Below the pieces are notes generated by a model, which saw only the letters and a program-made list of their open reading frames with translations, was not told the DNA's origin and did no database searches. A program made the translations under genes and the position numbers. 31,088 nucleotides of DNA from CAYNST01 sp964399955 (GTDB lineage: Bacteria > Pseudomonadota > Gammaproteobacteria > Pseudomonadales > Cellvibrionaceae), in NCBI GenBank assembly GCA_964399955.1, contig CAYNST010000032.1, positions 1 through 31,088 on the forward strand, in the 5' to 3' direction. Below, piece by piece: positions 15,668-23,054 of the stretch (position 1 is its first letter; each line of letters opens with the position of its first letter).

Positions 15668-17824
15668 GTGCAAGAATCCGCTCAGGTTGTTCGTTTGCAG
15701 GTTGAGGCCGAGCGCCTTACCCGCGCCCGTTGCGCGCGCTTACCGGCGGTGGTGCAGGCCGTTCAGGACGAAGGACGCAGGCTGTTGAAGGACCTATTGT
15801 GCAACTGTTTTGCCACCGCAGACGACAGCTTGTTCAAACTGGCAAACGGTGCCGGAAGCAACGCCGAGCAGGCTGCATCTTTTGACGCCATGCGTGAGCT
15901 GCGCGTACAACGTCCGATGATGGAAGCCCGTTTCTTTTTAGGCGTGGATGAAGCCTTTGCATCGCTTGCAGACTCCGCCGGCGCCAAACGCGAGCGGGTT
16001 GAAGCTCCGTCAGTCTTGGCCTTGGTGGCGGACGACGAACTGGAGCAAACCGTTGCACTTGAGGCGGTAGTCAAGCGCGCAGCGCGGGAGCTGGCGCCGT
16101 CTCTATCGGCCCTGGCCCGGGGCTTGAGTACGCTTGTCCCGGAGCCCGTCAGTCCCGCCAACAATCCCTTTGGGCCAGATGTGCTGGCCACCCTGTTCAT
16201 GGAACAGCTCCAGCGACTGGACCTGGATCTAAAATCGCGATTGCTGGTGTTCAAGCAGTTTGACCGCAACGTCATCGCAGGCCTGGGCGCGGTGCTTCAG
16301 GCACTGCTAGATGTGCTTGCCCAACACGGGATACGGGTGCCCGTTGAACAAGCCCAGCAAGCCCCAAGCACAAAACCCAGTACCGCCCAAACCCGTGTTG
16401 ATGCGCCGCCGGAGGATCAGCCGGATCTACGGACGCTCGCACGGCAACTGAATCAGAGCGCGGGCCTTGTGAGTTCCGCAGCATTTGCTGGTGTGTCCAC
16501 CCCGGGTGCCAATCGTCCCGGTGAGACGGCCATTGAGGCTCAAGGTCTGCCCCAGCCCCGCAAATCCGGTCATCGGCGCGCAGGCAGTGGCGCGGGTTGG
16601 CTGTCGGACCTGCCCGATTTTGACGCGCAGGCCCTTGCCGGAGATGCCGGCAAGGCGCAAAGCGGTAGCCTGGATACGGCCCATGTCATTGGTGAACTGT
16701 TTGACTATTTGAACAGGGATGCCGATATTGCCGCGCCCTTGCGCCGCAGGCTGAGCCGTTTACACCAGCCGGTTACTCAGTTGGCGCTTGCGGACGAGGC
16801 TTTTTTTTCCAACGGCAACCACAGCGCCAGACGCCTGCTGAACGCTCTGACCACAGCCGGACTTGGGCTTACCGAGGACGGGCCAGCGGATGCGGTGCTG
16901 GAGCGGTGTTTGGACCGCCTGGTTGATCGGCTGGAGAACAACTTTGACGGCAGCAGCCAGGCCTTTGAGCTGGCGCTACAAGAGCTGGAACAATTTCTAG
17001 CTCAGGAGCATCGGCGGTCAACGCTGGTGGAGCGTCGCACCCTGGCCGCCGAAGATGGCCGCGCTCGTACCGAGCAGGCACGCGAGCGCGTCGCCCGGGA
17101 AATTCTGCATTCAACCGCCGGCTTCACCCTGCCCGCCGCAGCCTGGGCGCTGATTGACGGGCCCTGGCGCAGCGTTCTGCTGGTCACCGGGCTGCGCGGA
17201 GGATTTGCTTGTGCCCAGTGGCGAGCTCATTCGCAAACGCTCAAAGAGCTGGTGCAGAGCGTACAGCCACCGGCAGACGCCGCAGCACGGCAACACATGA
17301 TTCAACTGATACCGGAGGTAATGCGCAGGCTGCGCGCCGGTCTGGAGCTGATAAGCCAGCATTCCTTTGAACTGGCGCAGCGTCTGGCCGACCTGGAGCG
17401 AGTGCATTTGGCACTTATCAGCGGTGAGCCCTTACCCGAAGATGCGCAACCTGCACCCGCACCAGCAGCACCCAGCCCCGCCGTACCGGAAAAGGCTGCC
17501 CCAGCCTTTTCGCCGGCCACTTTGCGCCAACTTGACGGCCTGGCCACAGGCGCCTGGCTTGAATTTGACGCAGGCGACGGAGCCCGCAAACGCTGCCGAC
17601 TGGCAGCCTGCATCAAAGCCACCGGCAGATACATCTTTGTGAACCGCACAGGCGTGAAGGTGGCCGAACGCAGCCGCGAAGAATTTGCCACAGAGCTTGA
17701 AAGCGGCGCGGTTCGCTTACTGAGCGACTCCATGCTGTTTGATCGCGCGCTGGAGAAAATAGTGGGCGGCTTGCGCCCTGGAAGCGCCAACTCTGAACCG
17801 GCGCAAGATCAATGGCGCGACTGA
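15668..17824 (+). CDS. DUF1631 family protein
   Basis: A 718-residue cytoplasmic protein that fits the DUF1631 family of gammaproteobacteria in length and pattern. It is mostly helical, with the family-like blocks 'LNRDADIAAPLRRRLSRLHQ', 'FDGSSQAFELALQELEQFLA' and 'FTLPAAAWALIDGPWRSVLL'. The last 100 residues form a small beta domain ('GLATGAWLEFDAGDGARKRC', 'GRYIFVNRTGVKVAERSREE') resembling a PilZ-like fold, which in other proteins binds c-di-GMP, but the canonical RxxxR and D/NxSxxG motifs are not evident. Function is unknown. The GTG at 15668 is chosen because AGGAGG ends five bases before it; an upstream ATG at 15497 lacks a site. A Pro/Ala-rich linker precedes the C-terminal domain. It is transcribed alone; the next gene is convergent. 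Confidence 0.88.
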   Translation: MQESAQVVRLQVEAERLTRARCARLPAVVQAVQDEGRRLLKDLLCNCFATADDSLFKLANGAGSNAEQAASFDAMRELRVQRPMMEARFFLGVDEAFASLADSAGAKRERVEAPSVLALVADDELEQTVALEAVVKRAARELAPSLSALARGLSTLVPEPVSPANNPFGPDVLATLFMEQLQRLDLDLKSRLLVFKQFDRNVIAGLGAVLQALLDVLAQHGIRVPVEQAQQAPSTKPSTAQTRVDAPPEDQPDLRTLARQLNQSAGLVSSAAFAGVSTPGANRPGETAIEAQGLPQPRKSGHRRAGSGAGWLSDLPDFDAQALAGDAGKAQSGSLDTAHVIGELFDYLNRDADIAAPLRRRLSRLHQPVTQLALADEAFFSNGNHSARRLLNALTTAGLGLTEDGPADAVLERCLDRLVDRLENNFDGSSQAFELALQELEQFLAQEHRRSTLVERRTLAAEDGRARTEQARERVAREILHSTAGFTLPAAAWALIDGPWRSVLLVTGLRGGFACAQWRAHSQTLKELVQSVQPPADAAARQHMIQLIPEVMRRLRAGLELISQHSFELAQRLADLERVHLALISGEPLPEDAQPAPAPAAPSPAVPEKAAPAFSPATLRQLDGLATGAWLEFDAGDGARKRCRLAACIKATGRYIFVNRTGVKVAERSREEFATELESGAVRLLSDSMLFDRALEKIVGGLRPGSANSEPAQDQWRD

Positions 17825-17844
17825 CAGCCGGGTGGTGACCCCGG

Positions 17845-18267
17845 TCAGAGCAAGCCCAGAACAATCTGCAGGCTCATGATCAGCGAGCAGATAACGCCTG
17901 CGGTATAGGCCAAGGAACGCCAAGGCTGCAGCCCCGCAAGATAGGCCACAGTGTGCGCATACCGCGCTGCGGTAAACGCCATGAACAACCACGCCGCCAA
18001 GTCCTCGGACGCTCCCACCCAAACATAAGCAACCGCAAGCGCCAGAAATATGGGGATGTTTTCCAGATCATTCAGCCAGGCCCTGGCGGCTCTGCTCACC
18101 TCAGGTAAATCGCCCACCCTGGCCCGGCCTCCGGTCAAGGCGACGTCTTCCGGCGTTTTGAAGGTTAATCGGCTAAACCTGAAATAGGCCTGATACAAAG
18201 ACAGCGCAAACATCTTTAGAAATAAAAGCACCGCCGCCAGCGCAAACCAATACACCGCTTTATCCAT
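17845..18267 (-). CDS. MAPEG-family membrane protein
   Basis: A 140-residue protein with four hydrophobic segments, as in the MAPEG family (membrane-associated proteins in eicosanoid and glutathione metabolism). The helices are 'VYWFALAAVLLFLKMFALSL', 'NIPIFLALAVAYVWVG', 'LAAWLFMAFTAARYAHTVAY' and 'LAYTAGVICSLIMSLQIVLG'. The motif 'RAWLNDLENIPIFL' and the 'ARYAHTVAY' helix are close to family hallmarks (RAhxNxxENxP and RxxHxxxY). Bacterial members may have glutathione transferase or peroxidase activity, but for this one the substrate is unknown. The start at 18267 is preceded by AGGGAAA; an upstream start at 18354 adds a hydrophilic tail without support. Confidence 0.9.
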   Translation of the reverse strand: MDKAVYWFALAAVLLFLKMFALSLYQAYFRFSRLTFKTPEDVALTGGRARVGDLPEVSRAARAWLNDLENIPIFLALAVAYVWVGASEDLAAWLFMAFTAARYAHTVAYLAGLQPWRSLAYTAGVICSLIMSLQIVLGLL

Positions 18268-18436
18268 ACATTTCCCTGATTTTGTGGCCTCTTGTGAATA
18301 GCGGTGATCCGCCACCTCACGCTTAGCAAAACTCTGACGCTTCGTGCGCTGCACCTCGTTTGCCGCAACCCATTATGGCCGCAGGCGCCAACAGATGGTA
18401 GCTTTCGGGTTCCAGTGTAAAAGGAGACGAATAATC

Positions 18437-18802
18437 ATGAATAAATGGATTGGCTTTTTACCTGTGGCGCTTTTGCTTGCCGGCTGTGGCGGCGACGGCG
18501 GTTGCGAGCCCTATGTTCCTCAAACCGCAAATATCAGAATTTACGACGCAACCACCGGTATGCCGGCAGCCTGCGGCGCAGCCGTAACGATAGGCCCGTG
18601 GACCGAAACACAACCCAGCGACGCCAACTGTAACAATGAGCGGGCTATCAGCCCGCACTTGGGTGCAGGAGAATTTCAGGTAGTGATCACCAAACCCGGC
18701 TACCTGGACTGGACCACGGATATAGACGTGCCGTCGCTCAACCGGTGCGCAACCCTCACCGAGCCCGCCGAGTTAGAGGTATTTTTGCTGCCGGCGCCCT
18801 GA
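18437..18802 (+). CDS. Small lipoprotein, carboxypeptidase-regulatory-like
   Basis: A 121-residue lipoprotein with lipobox LLAGC (Cys at residue 15 or so) followed by several Gly. The mature part looks like a small beta-sandwich: 'ANIRIYDATTGMPAACGAAV' and 'GAGEFQVVITKPGYLDWTTD' match the pattern of carboxypeptidase regulatory-like or PEGA domains, which often act in adhesion or as structural spacers. Six cysteines outside the lipobox, mostly in 'GGDGGCEP', 'PAACGAA', 'DANCNNE' and 'NRCATLT', suggest disulphides. AAGGAG eleven bases before ATG 18437 and the signal sequence set the start. It diverges from the MAPEG gene. No partner gene is visible. Confidence 0.75.
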   Translation: MNKWIGFLPVALLLAGCGGDGGCEPYVPQTANIRIYDATTGMPAACGAAVTIGPWTETQPSDANCNNERAISPHLGAGEFQVVITKPGYLDWTTDIDVPSLNRCATLTEPAELEVFLLPAP

Positions 18803-18940
18803 CGTAGTCAGCCCGGTGGGATCGCAGAATTATTTTGCCCACCTGCAGCCGCTCCATCTTGGAGAGCCTCCGCCTCCGTAAGTCGAATTGCACCAGGAGT
18901 TCACAAAGAGCTGTTCCGCCCCCATCATCGGCGGCCCAGC

Positions 18941-19480
18941 TCAGTCAGTGCATGCGCCTTGTCTCACACTCTTAATTACGCTGCCATCCATCCCGACGTT
19001 AAACCCTATGTACCGCCTTGTTCGCAGCTCAGTGTTGAACGTCAGCGCTTCCAGGCGTGCACCTAGCTTTGACGCCTCACCGCCTTCGGGAAACCGCTCA
19101 AAAATACAGTCTATTCCTCTCGCCAAGGCTGTCCCCGCGCGGGCCATCGCAATTGGGTCTGTAACGTCTACTGATAATGTCGACTGAAATGCTTTTGCAA
19201 GTTGTACCGCCGCGGCAGTCTGGGCAGCGGGATAGAGCCTTTTTGCAATATATCTTTCAATATCATCTCTTACGCCGTTGGCGTCAGCATCCAGGCCCAG
19301 CAGCAAGTCCGATTTATCCAGGCTGGGGAAGATCCCCCTGCGCTCCAAATCGTCCACTGCTGGTTCTTCATTTGCAAACGCAGCCATACTCGTGGCTTTG
19401 TGGTCGGCCGCTTGCACCGACGCAGGCAAGGCGCATGTAAGGCACGCGGCCGATAAAACAAATTTGATGTAGCCGTACAA
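18941..19480 (-). CDS. Exported protein with one EF-hand-like loop
   Basis: A 179-residue protein with a signal peptide (about 1-24, ending 'LPASVQA'). The mature part has a perfect 12-residue calcium-loop pattern, 'DADANGVRDDIE', with Asp at 1 and 3, Asn at 5, Asp at 9 and Glu at 12, followed by a helix. Such single loops occur in dockerin-like and other secreted bacterial proteins. The rest is helical, with two Cys (in 'GIDCIFERF' and near the C-terminus 'RQGACTD') that may pair. Start is a TTG at 19480, supported by GAGGA six bases upstream. Function unknown. Confidence 0.7.
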   Translation of the reverse strand: MYGYIKFVLSAACLTCALPASVQAADHKATSMAAFANEEPAVDDLERRGIFPSLDKSDLLLGLDADANGVRDDIERYIAKRLYPAAQTAAAVQLAKAFQSTLSVDVTDPIAMARAGTALARGIDCIFERFPEGGEASKLGARLEALTFNTELRTRRYIGFNVGMDGSVIKSVRQGACTD

Positions 19481-19547
19481 GGTTAATCCTCAGAATATTG
19501 TTCGGTGCCATAGCGTAGTCGGGTTGGAAGAAATCATACCGGCTGGC

Positions 19548-21461
19548 CTATGCTCCTCCGCCCGCCGCCCCCAGCCGCTCCATAATCCAGTTGCCCTTAA
19601 CCCCCGTCACCAGCAACTGCCGCCGCGCACGGGTCATGCCCACGTACAGCAGGCGGGTCTCCTGCGCTTGTGTCACGCCGCTATCCTTCAAGGCACCCAA
19701 ACCGCACAACACCACGGTGTCAAATTCCAGGCCCTTGCTGCTTTGCCTGGAAAGCAGTACAACCTGCTCCCTGCCGGCGTCGTAGGCACGCTTGTCTTTT
19801 GACTTCTCCAACAAAGCTGAGGCTATACCTACTTCCGTCAGCGCCCTTTGCATCTGTGCACCCTGCCAATGCTGGGTATAGATCACCGCAATACTGTTCA
19901 ACGCCTGGCCGGCTTGCTGCCACTTGGCGATACAACGGGCAATGTAGGCGGCTTCGTCTTTTTTGCTGCCAAACTGTTTAACCACCGGCGCCGGGCCGCT
20001 GGCGCCGGCCACTTCCGGCTCTATCAGTGGCACGTGATCATCGTCGCCGCTTTGCGCCTGCAGGTATTCACGGGCAAAGTTGTAGGCAAAGGTAAGTATC
20101 TCGCGGGTGTTGCGGTAGTTCAGCCGCAGTATGGTGGTGCGTCCGCGCGCTTGAATGCCGGCGCTGGACAATGGAAATTTAAGATTGTTTTTGCTGTAAA
20201 TGGACTGTGCATCATCATAAAGCAAGAGCAGAGAGTTGGAATCCGGATGGACCATTTGCACCACCAGGTTCAACCATTCACGCTCAAAGTCGTGACCTTC
20301 ATCAATCATCAAAGCGCCGTACTGCGCGCGCGGTATTTGGTTGTGCTCCACCGCCTGAATAACACTTTTCACCTGCCGCTCCCACACCGGCCCGTCGCCC
20401 GGCAGGGTACTGACGTTGTAGGTTTTCAGCTGCAGGCTGCACCAGTCGTGAAAGTGATAAACCTGGACCTGGGCCTCTATGCCTTTGTTGCTGATAAAAC
20501 TGCGCAGGTGGGCCGCCAGGGTAATATTGAAGCAGAGCACCAGAATGGGCTTGCTGGTGGCCTGGGCCAGATGCAGGCAACGGTAGCCCAGAATCAGGGT
20601 TTTGCCGGAGCCGGCTACCCCGTGGATAACCCGATGGCCGTCGCCCATGCTTTTGGCCATTTGCTCTTGCTGAATATCCATCACCCGCACAATTTCCGGA
20701 ATGGCTGTATCAGCGCCGTAGGTATTCGTATTTTCAAACGCAGAGCCGCCCGCCACCTCTGCCTCACCTTTGTCAAAGATATCCTCCTGCGGTGCATTGA
20801 TGCGCACCTCCGGGAATAACTGCCAGCGGATGCGGTCAATTTGCGGCAGGCTCAGCTTTTTACCAAACGTGTATTCAAACATGCCCCACAGGCGGCTCTG
20901 AAAGGCTTCGGCGTCCACGGCCTCGGTCATTTCGTCTTTGCAGATCAGCCGGTGGGCAGGCAGGATGTTTTCCTGCTCGTGCTCGGGGACGGCCTGGTTC
21001 CATTGTTGCCGAGTGATATTGGCCAGCACCACACCGTACCCGTAGGGAAAGCACAACTGCCCCTGAAAACGTCCCTCGTGCTCTATCAACTGCGGGTCGC
21101 GCTTAAGCACATTGATCGTGGTGTAGGCGTACTGGCGCGCCTGCTCCAGCGGGTTGCTGACTATGACTTGCCCGCTGTTGGTCTGCAGGGTAACGCGTTC
21201 CGGGTCAATGCGGACGATTGCTTCTTTGGCGGAGGCGGATTTCAGGCTGCTGAGCTTCCAGTCCTTCACCTCCAGAAACAACAGCCCGCGGCCCGGATGC
21301 AGAATGATGAAATCCGGGTAGCGGCGCTTGCGCCCAAGCGGGATGTCGTACCAGACGGTGTAGTCGTCCTCCAGCAGGGTTTCCAGCCGCTCGGCAAAGC
21401 GCCGCTCGCCGGGCATCGGCCGGCTGAGTTTGGTGAGGTTGGAAGGTATAATTGCCGCCAT
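19548..21461 (-). CDS. NERD-domain superfamily 1 (UvrD/Rep-like) helicase
   Basis: A 637-residue protein fusing a NERD (nuclease-related) domain to a UvrD-like helicase. The NERD domain (about 15-130) has the PD-(D/E)xK pattern: Asp50 in 'RYPDFIILHPG', Glu64 and Lys66 in 'LLFLEVKDWK'. The helicase has Walker A 'GVAGSGKT', a DExx-box variant 'LMIDEGHDF', 'LLYDDAQSIY', 'LRLNYRNTREI', 'SKGLEFDTVVLCGL' and motif VI 'RLLYVGMTRARRQLLVTG'. It should bind DNA and hydrolyse ATP; the nuclease part may cut DNA. Such proteins occur in DNA repair, plasmids and defence loci. No partner gene is adjacent. ATG 21461 is chosen because the upstream extension to 21602 looks non-coding, but its ribosome binding site is weak. 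The two acidic residues of the nuclease look intact, so activity is plausible. Confidence 0.88.
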   Translation of the reverse strand: MAAIIPSNLTKLSRPMPGERRFAERLETLLEDDYTVWYDIPLGRKRRYPDFIILHPGRGLLFLEVKDWKLSSLKSASAKEAIVRIDPERVTLQTNSGQVIVSNPLEQARQYAYTTINVLKRDPQLIEHEGRFQGQLCFPYGYGVVLANITRQQWNQAVPEHEQENILPAHRLICKDEMTEAVDAEAFQSRLWGMFEYTFGKKLSLPQIDRIRWQLFPEVRINAPQEDIFDKGEAEVAGGSAFENTNTYGADTAIPEIVRVMDIQQEQMAKSMGDGHRVIHGVAGSGKTLILGYRCLHLAQATSKPILVLCFNITLAAHLRSFISNKGIEAQVQVYHFHDWCSLQLKTYNVSTLPGDGPVWERQVKSVIQAVEHNQIPRAQYGALMIDEGHDFEREWLNLVVQMVHPDSNSLLLLYDDAQSIYSKNNLKFPLSSAGIQARGRTTILRLNYRNTREILTFAYNFAREYLQAQSGDDDHVPLIEPEVAGASGPAPVVKQFGSKKDEAAYIARCIAKWQQAGQALNSIAVIYTQHWQGAQMQRALTEVGIASALLEKSKDKRAYDAGREQVVLLSRQSSKGLEFDTVVLCGLGALKDSGVTQAQETRLLYVGMTRARRQLLVTGVKGNWIMERLGAAGGGA

Positions 21462-21815
21462 CGGTATCACCCACAAATACTGCCGCTTTGCGAGCCGGAT
21501 TACTGCAAAACGTTCTACCATTCGCACCCACGCAAATGGCGAACAACTCGCAAAAAACGAACCGCAAAATAAAACCCTATGTACAGCTTCGCTTGCTGTC
21601 AAGCAAACGGGCTGATAATCCTGCCTCGCCCTTGGATAATCAACTGGCTACTCTGATTCCTTGAAGCCAAGCCCAAGCTAGCTCATTGCTCCGTTCCCCA
21701 GGAGCGTGGGGATTAACCGTCTCCGTGCCCGACCATCCGGGCCAAATGCAAATTTATTCGCAGGACTCGGCAGAAGCGGCGACAGTTGTTTCACCGGCTA
21801 AGCGGCTGTGAACAG
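21462..21815. other. Intergenic region between helicase and exporter genes
   Basis: A 354-base gap between two minus-strand genes. It probably carries the promoter of the helicase gene and the end of the exporter operon. A short stem GCCCG/CGGGC (about 21737-21752) is present without a T-run. No gene or strong repeat is visible. Confidence 0.35.
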
Positions 21816-22994
21816 CTAGCGCAGGTTGACCTTGACGCCGTTTTTGATATTTTCTGGCGGATGCATGATTACCGTCTCTCCCACGTTCAAGCCTTCCCGT
21901 AGCTCAGAGATCAGGCCGCTTCTGCGCCCCGGCACTACTGCGCGCTTGACCGCTGTGCCTTCTTCAACCACATAGGCCGCCCACTGGCTGCCCTCCCGAA
22001 AGAGCGCGCTGGCCGGCACCTGCAAAACGTTGGGTTCATCGGTCAGAATAAAGCGTGCTTCCACGCGATAACCGTCGCCCAGACTCTGCCACTCGCTGCG
22101 CGGGGCAGTCAGCTCCACAACAATCCACACACGCTGCTCTTCCACCCCCAGGGCGGAGTAGCGGGTAAAACCCGCCGGCTCTATGCGACGGATCTGGGCT
22201 GAAAGCACCTGATCGCCGCCCCAGCGCTCCAACTCCACGCGCATGCCGGGACGCATGCGCACGGCATCGGGGGAGAGCACGTCCACCTCTACTTCCAGGC
22301 TGGCCAGGTCACCCAGGCTCAGCACGGGCTCGCCGGCTTGAACCGGGCCCTCGCTCTGACGCGTGCGGTTGAGCACTACGCCGTCCACGGGCGCACTGAC
22401 GGTGATGAAACTGGCTGCGTCACTGCTGCCCACATCCAGTGCGGCGCGGGCGTTGTCGCGCTCGTGGCGGGCCACTTCGACCATAAAATTGGCTGAGCGC
22501 AGACTGGCGGCGGCGCGGCGTGCCTCCGCCTGGGCGCGGTCAAGGCTTTCGGCTGAAATCTGCTGGGCTTGCACCAGTCGCGCCACGCGTTGCAGCTCGG
22601 CGTCGGCCAGCTCCTTGCGCGCCTGTTCGGAATCAACCTGGGTGCGAGCCGCTTGCACGGCCGCATCAGCGCGTGCCAGCATGGCTTGTGCCTGAGTTTG
22701 GCTGCGCGGGTCCAGTGCATGGGCAGCCAGGGTGAATAACGGCTCGCCGCGTTTGACCGCGTCGCCGGGCTCCAGCCTGACACGCCCCATGAAACCGCCA
22801 ATGGGAGCAGTGACCTGGTAACGGTCTGGCACCCGGGTGCGCCCCTCTTCTTCCACGGTTATGCGAAAGTCTGCACGCGCCACTTGGGCACCGTCGACCA
22901 GAACCGGCGGACTTCGGAATGCGTACGCCAGTAACAATATGATCAGCAGCGCCAGCATTGTGCCAATCAGCGCGCGTCGGCTGGGTTTCTTCAT
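21816..22994 (-). CDS. HlyD-family periplasmic adaptor of an ABC exporter
   Basis: A 392-residue membrane-fusion protein. One N-terminal membrane anchor (about 8-26) is followed by a biotinyl-lipoyl-like half-motif ('GGFMGRVRLEPGDAVKRGEP'), a long helical hairpin of heptad type (about 85-170, rich in Ala, Arg and Glu), the second lipoyl half ('VSAPVDGVVLNRT') and beta-barrel and membrane-proximal parts ('VLQVPASALFREG', 'GLNVGETVIMHPP'). It would link the inner-membrane permease to an outer-membrane channel. It is the last gene of the minus-strand exporter operon, 60 bases after the permease gene. No outer-membrane channel gene lies in the window, so a TolC-type partner would be elsewhere. 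Confidence 0.92.
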   Translation of the reverse strand: MKKPSRRALIGTMLALLIILLLAYAFRSPPVLVDGAQVARADFRITVEEEGRTRVPDRYQVTAPIGGFMGRVRLEPGDAVKRGEPLFTLAAHALDPRSQTQAQAMLARADAAVQAARTQVDSEQARKELADAELQRVARLVQAQQISAESLDRAQAEARRAAASLRSANFMVEVARHERDNARAALDVGSSDAASFITVSAPVDGVVLNRTRQSEGPVQAGEPVLSLGDLASLEVEVDVLSPDAVRMRPGMRVELERWGGDQVLSAQIRRIEPAGFTRYSALGVEEQRVWIVVELTAPRSEWQSLGDGYRVEARFILTDEPNVLQVPASALFREGSQWAAYVVEEGTAVKRAVVPGRRSGLISELREGLNVGETVIMHPPENIKNGVKVNLR

Positions 22995-23054
22995 AGCAGC
23001 TCTACCCTTTCTCCGGCATACACCGGCAGTTTGCGTAACAGGTTTTTTTGTTGG

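Noticed and set aside
19848..20819. Plus-strand ORF of 323 codons
   Set aside because: Antisense to the NERD-helicase gene with intact helicase motifs; its translation is low-complexity without a recognisable domain.
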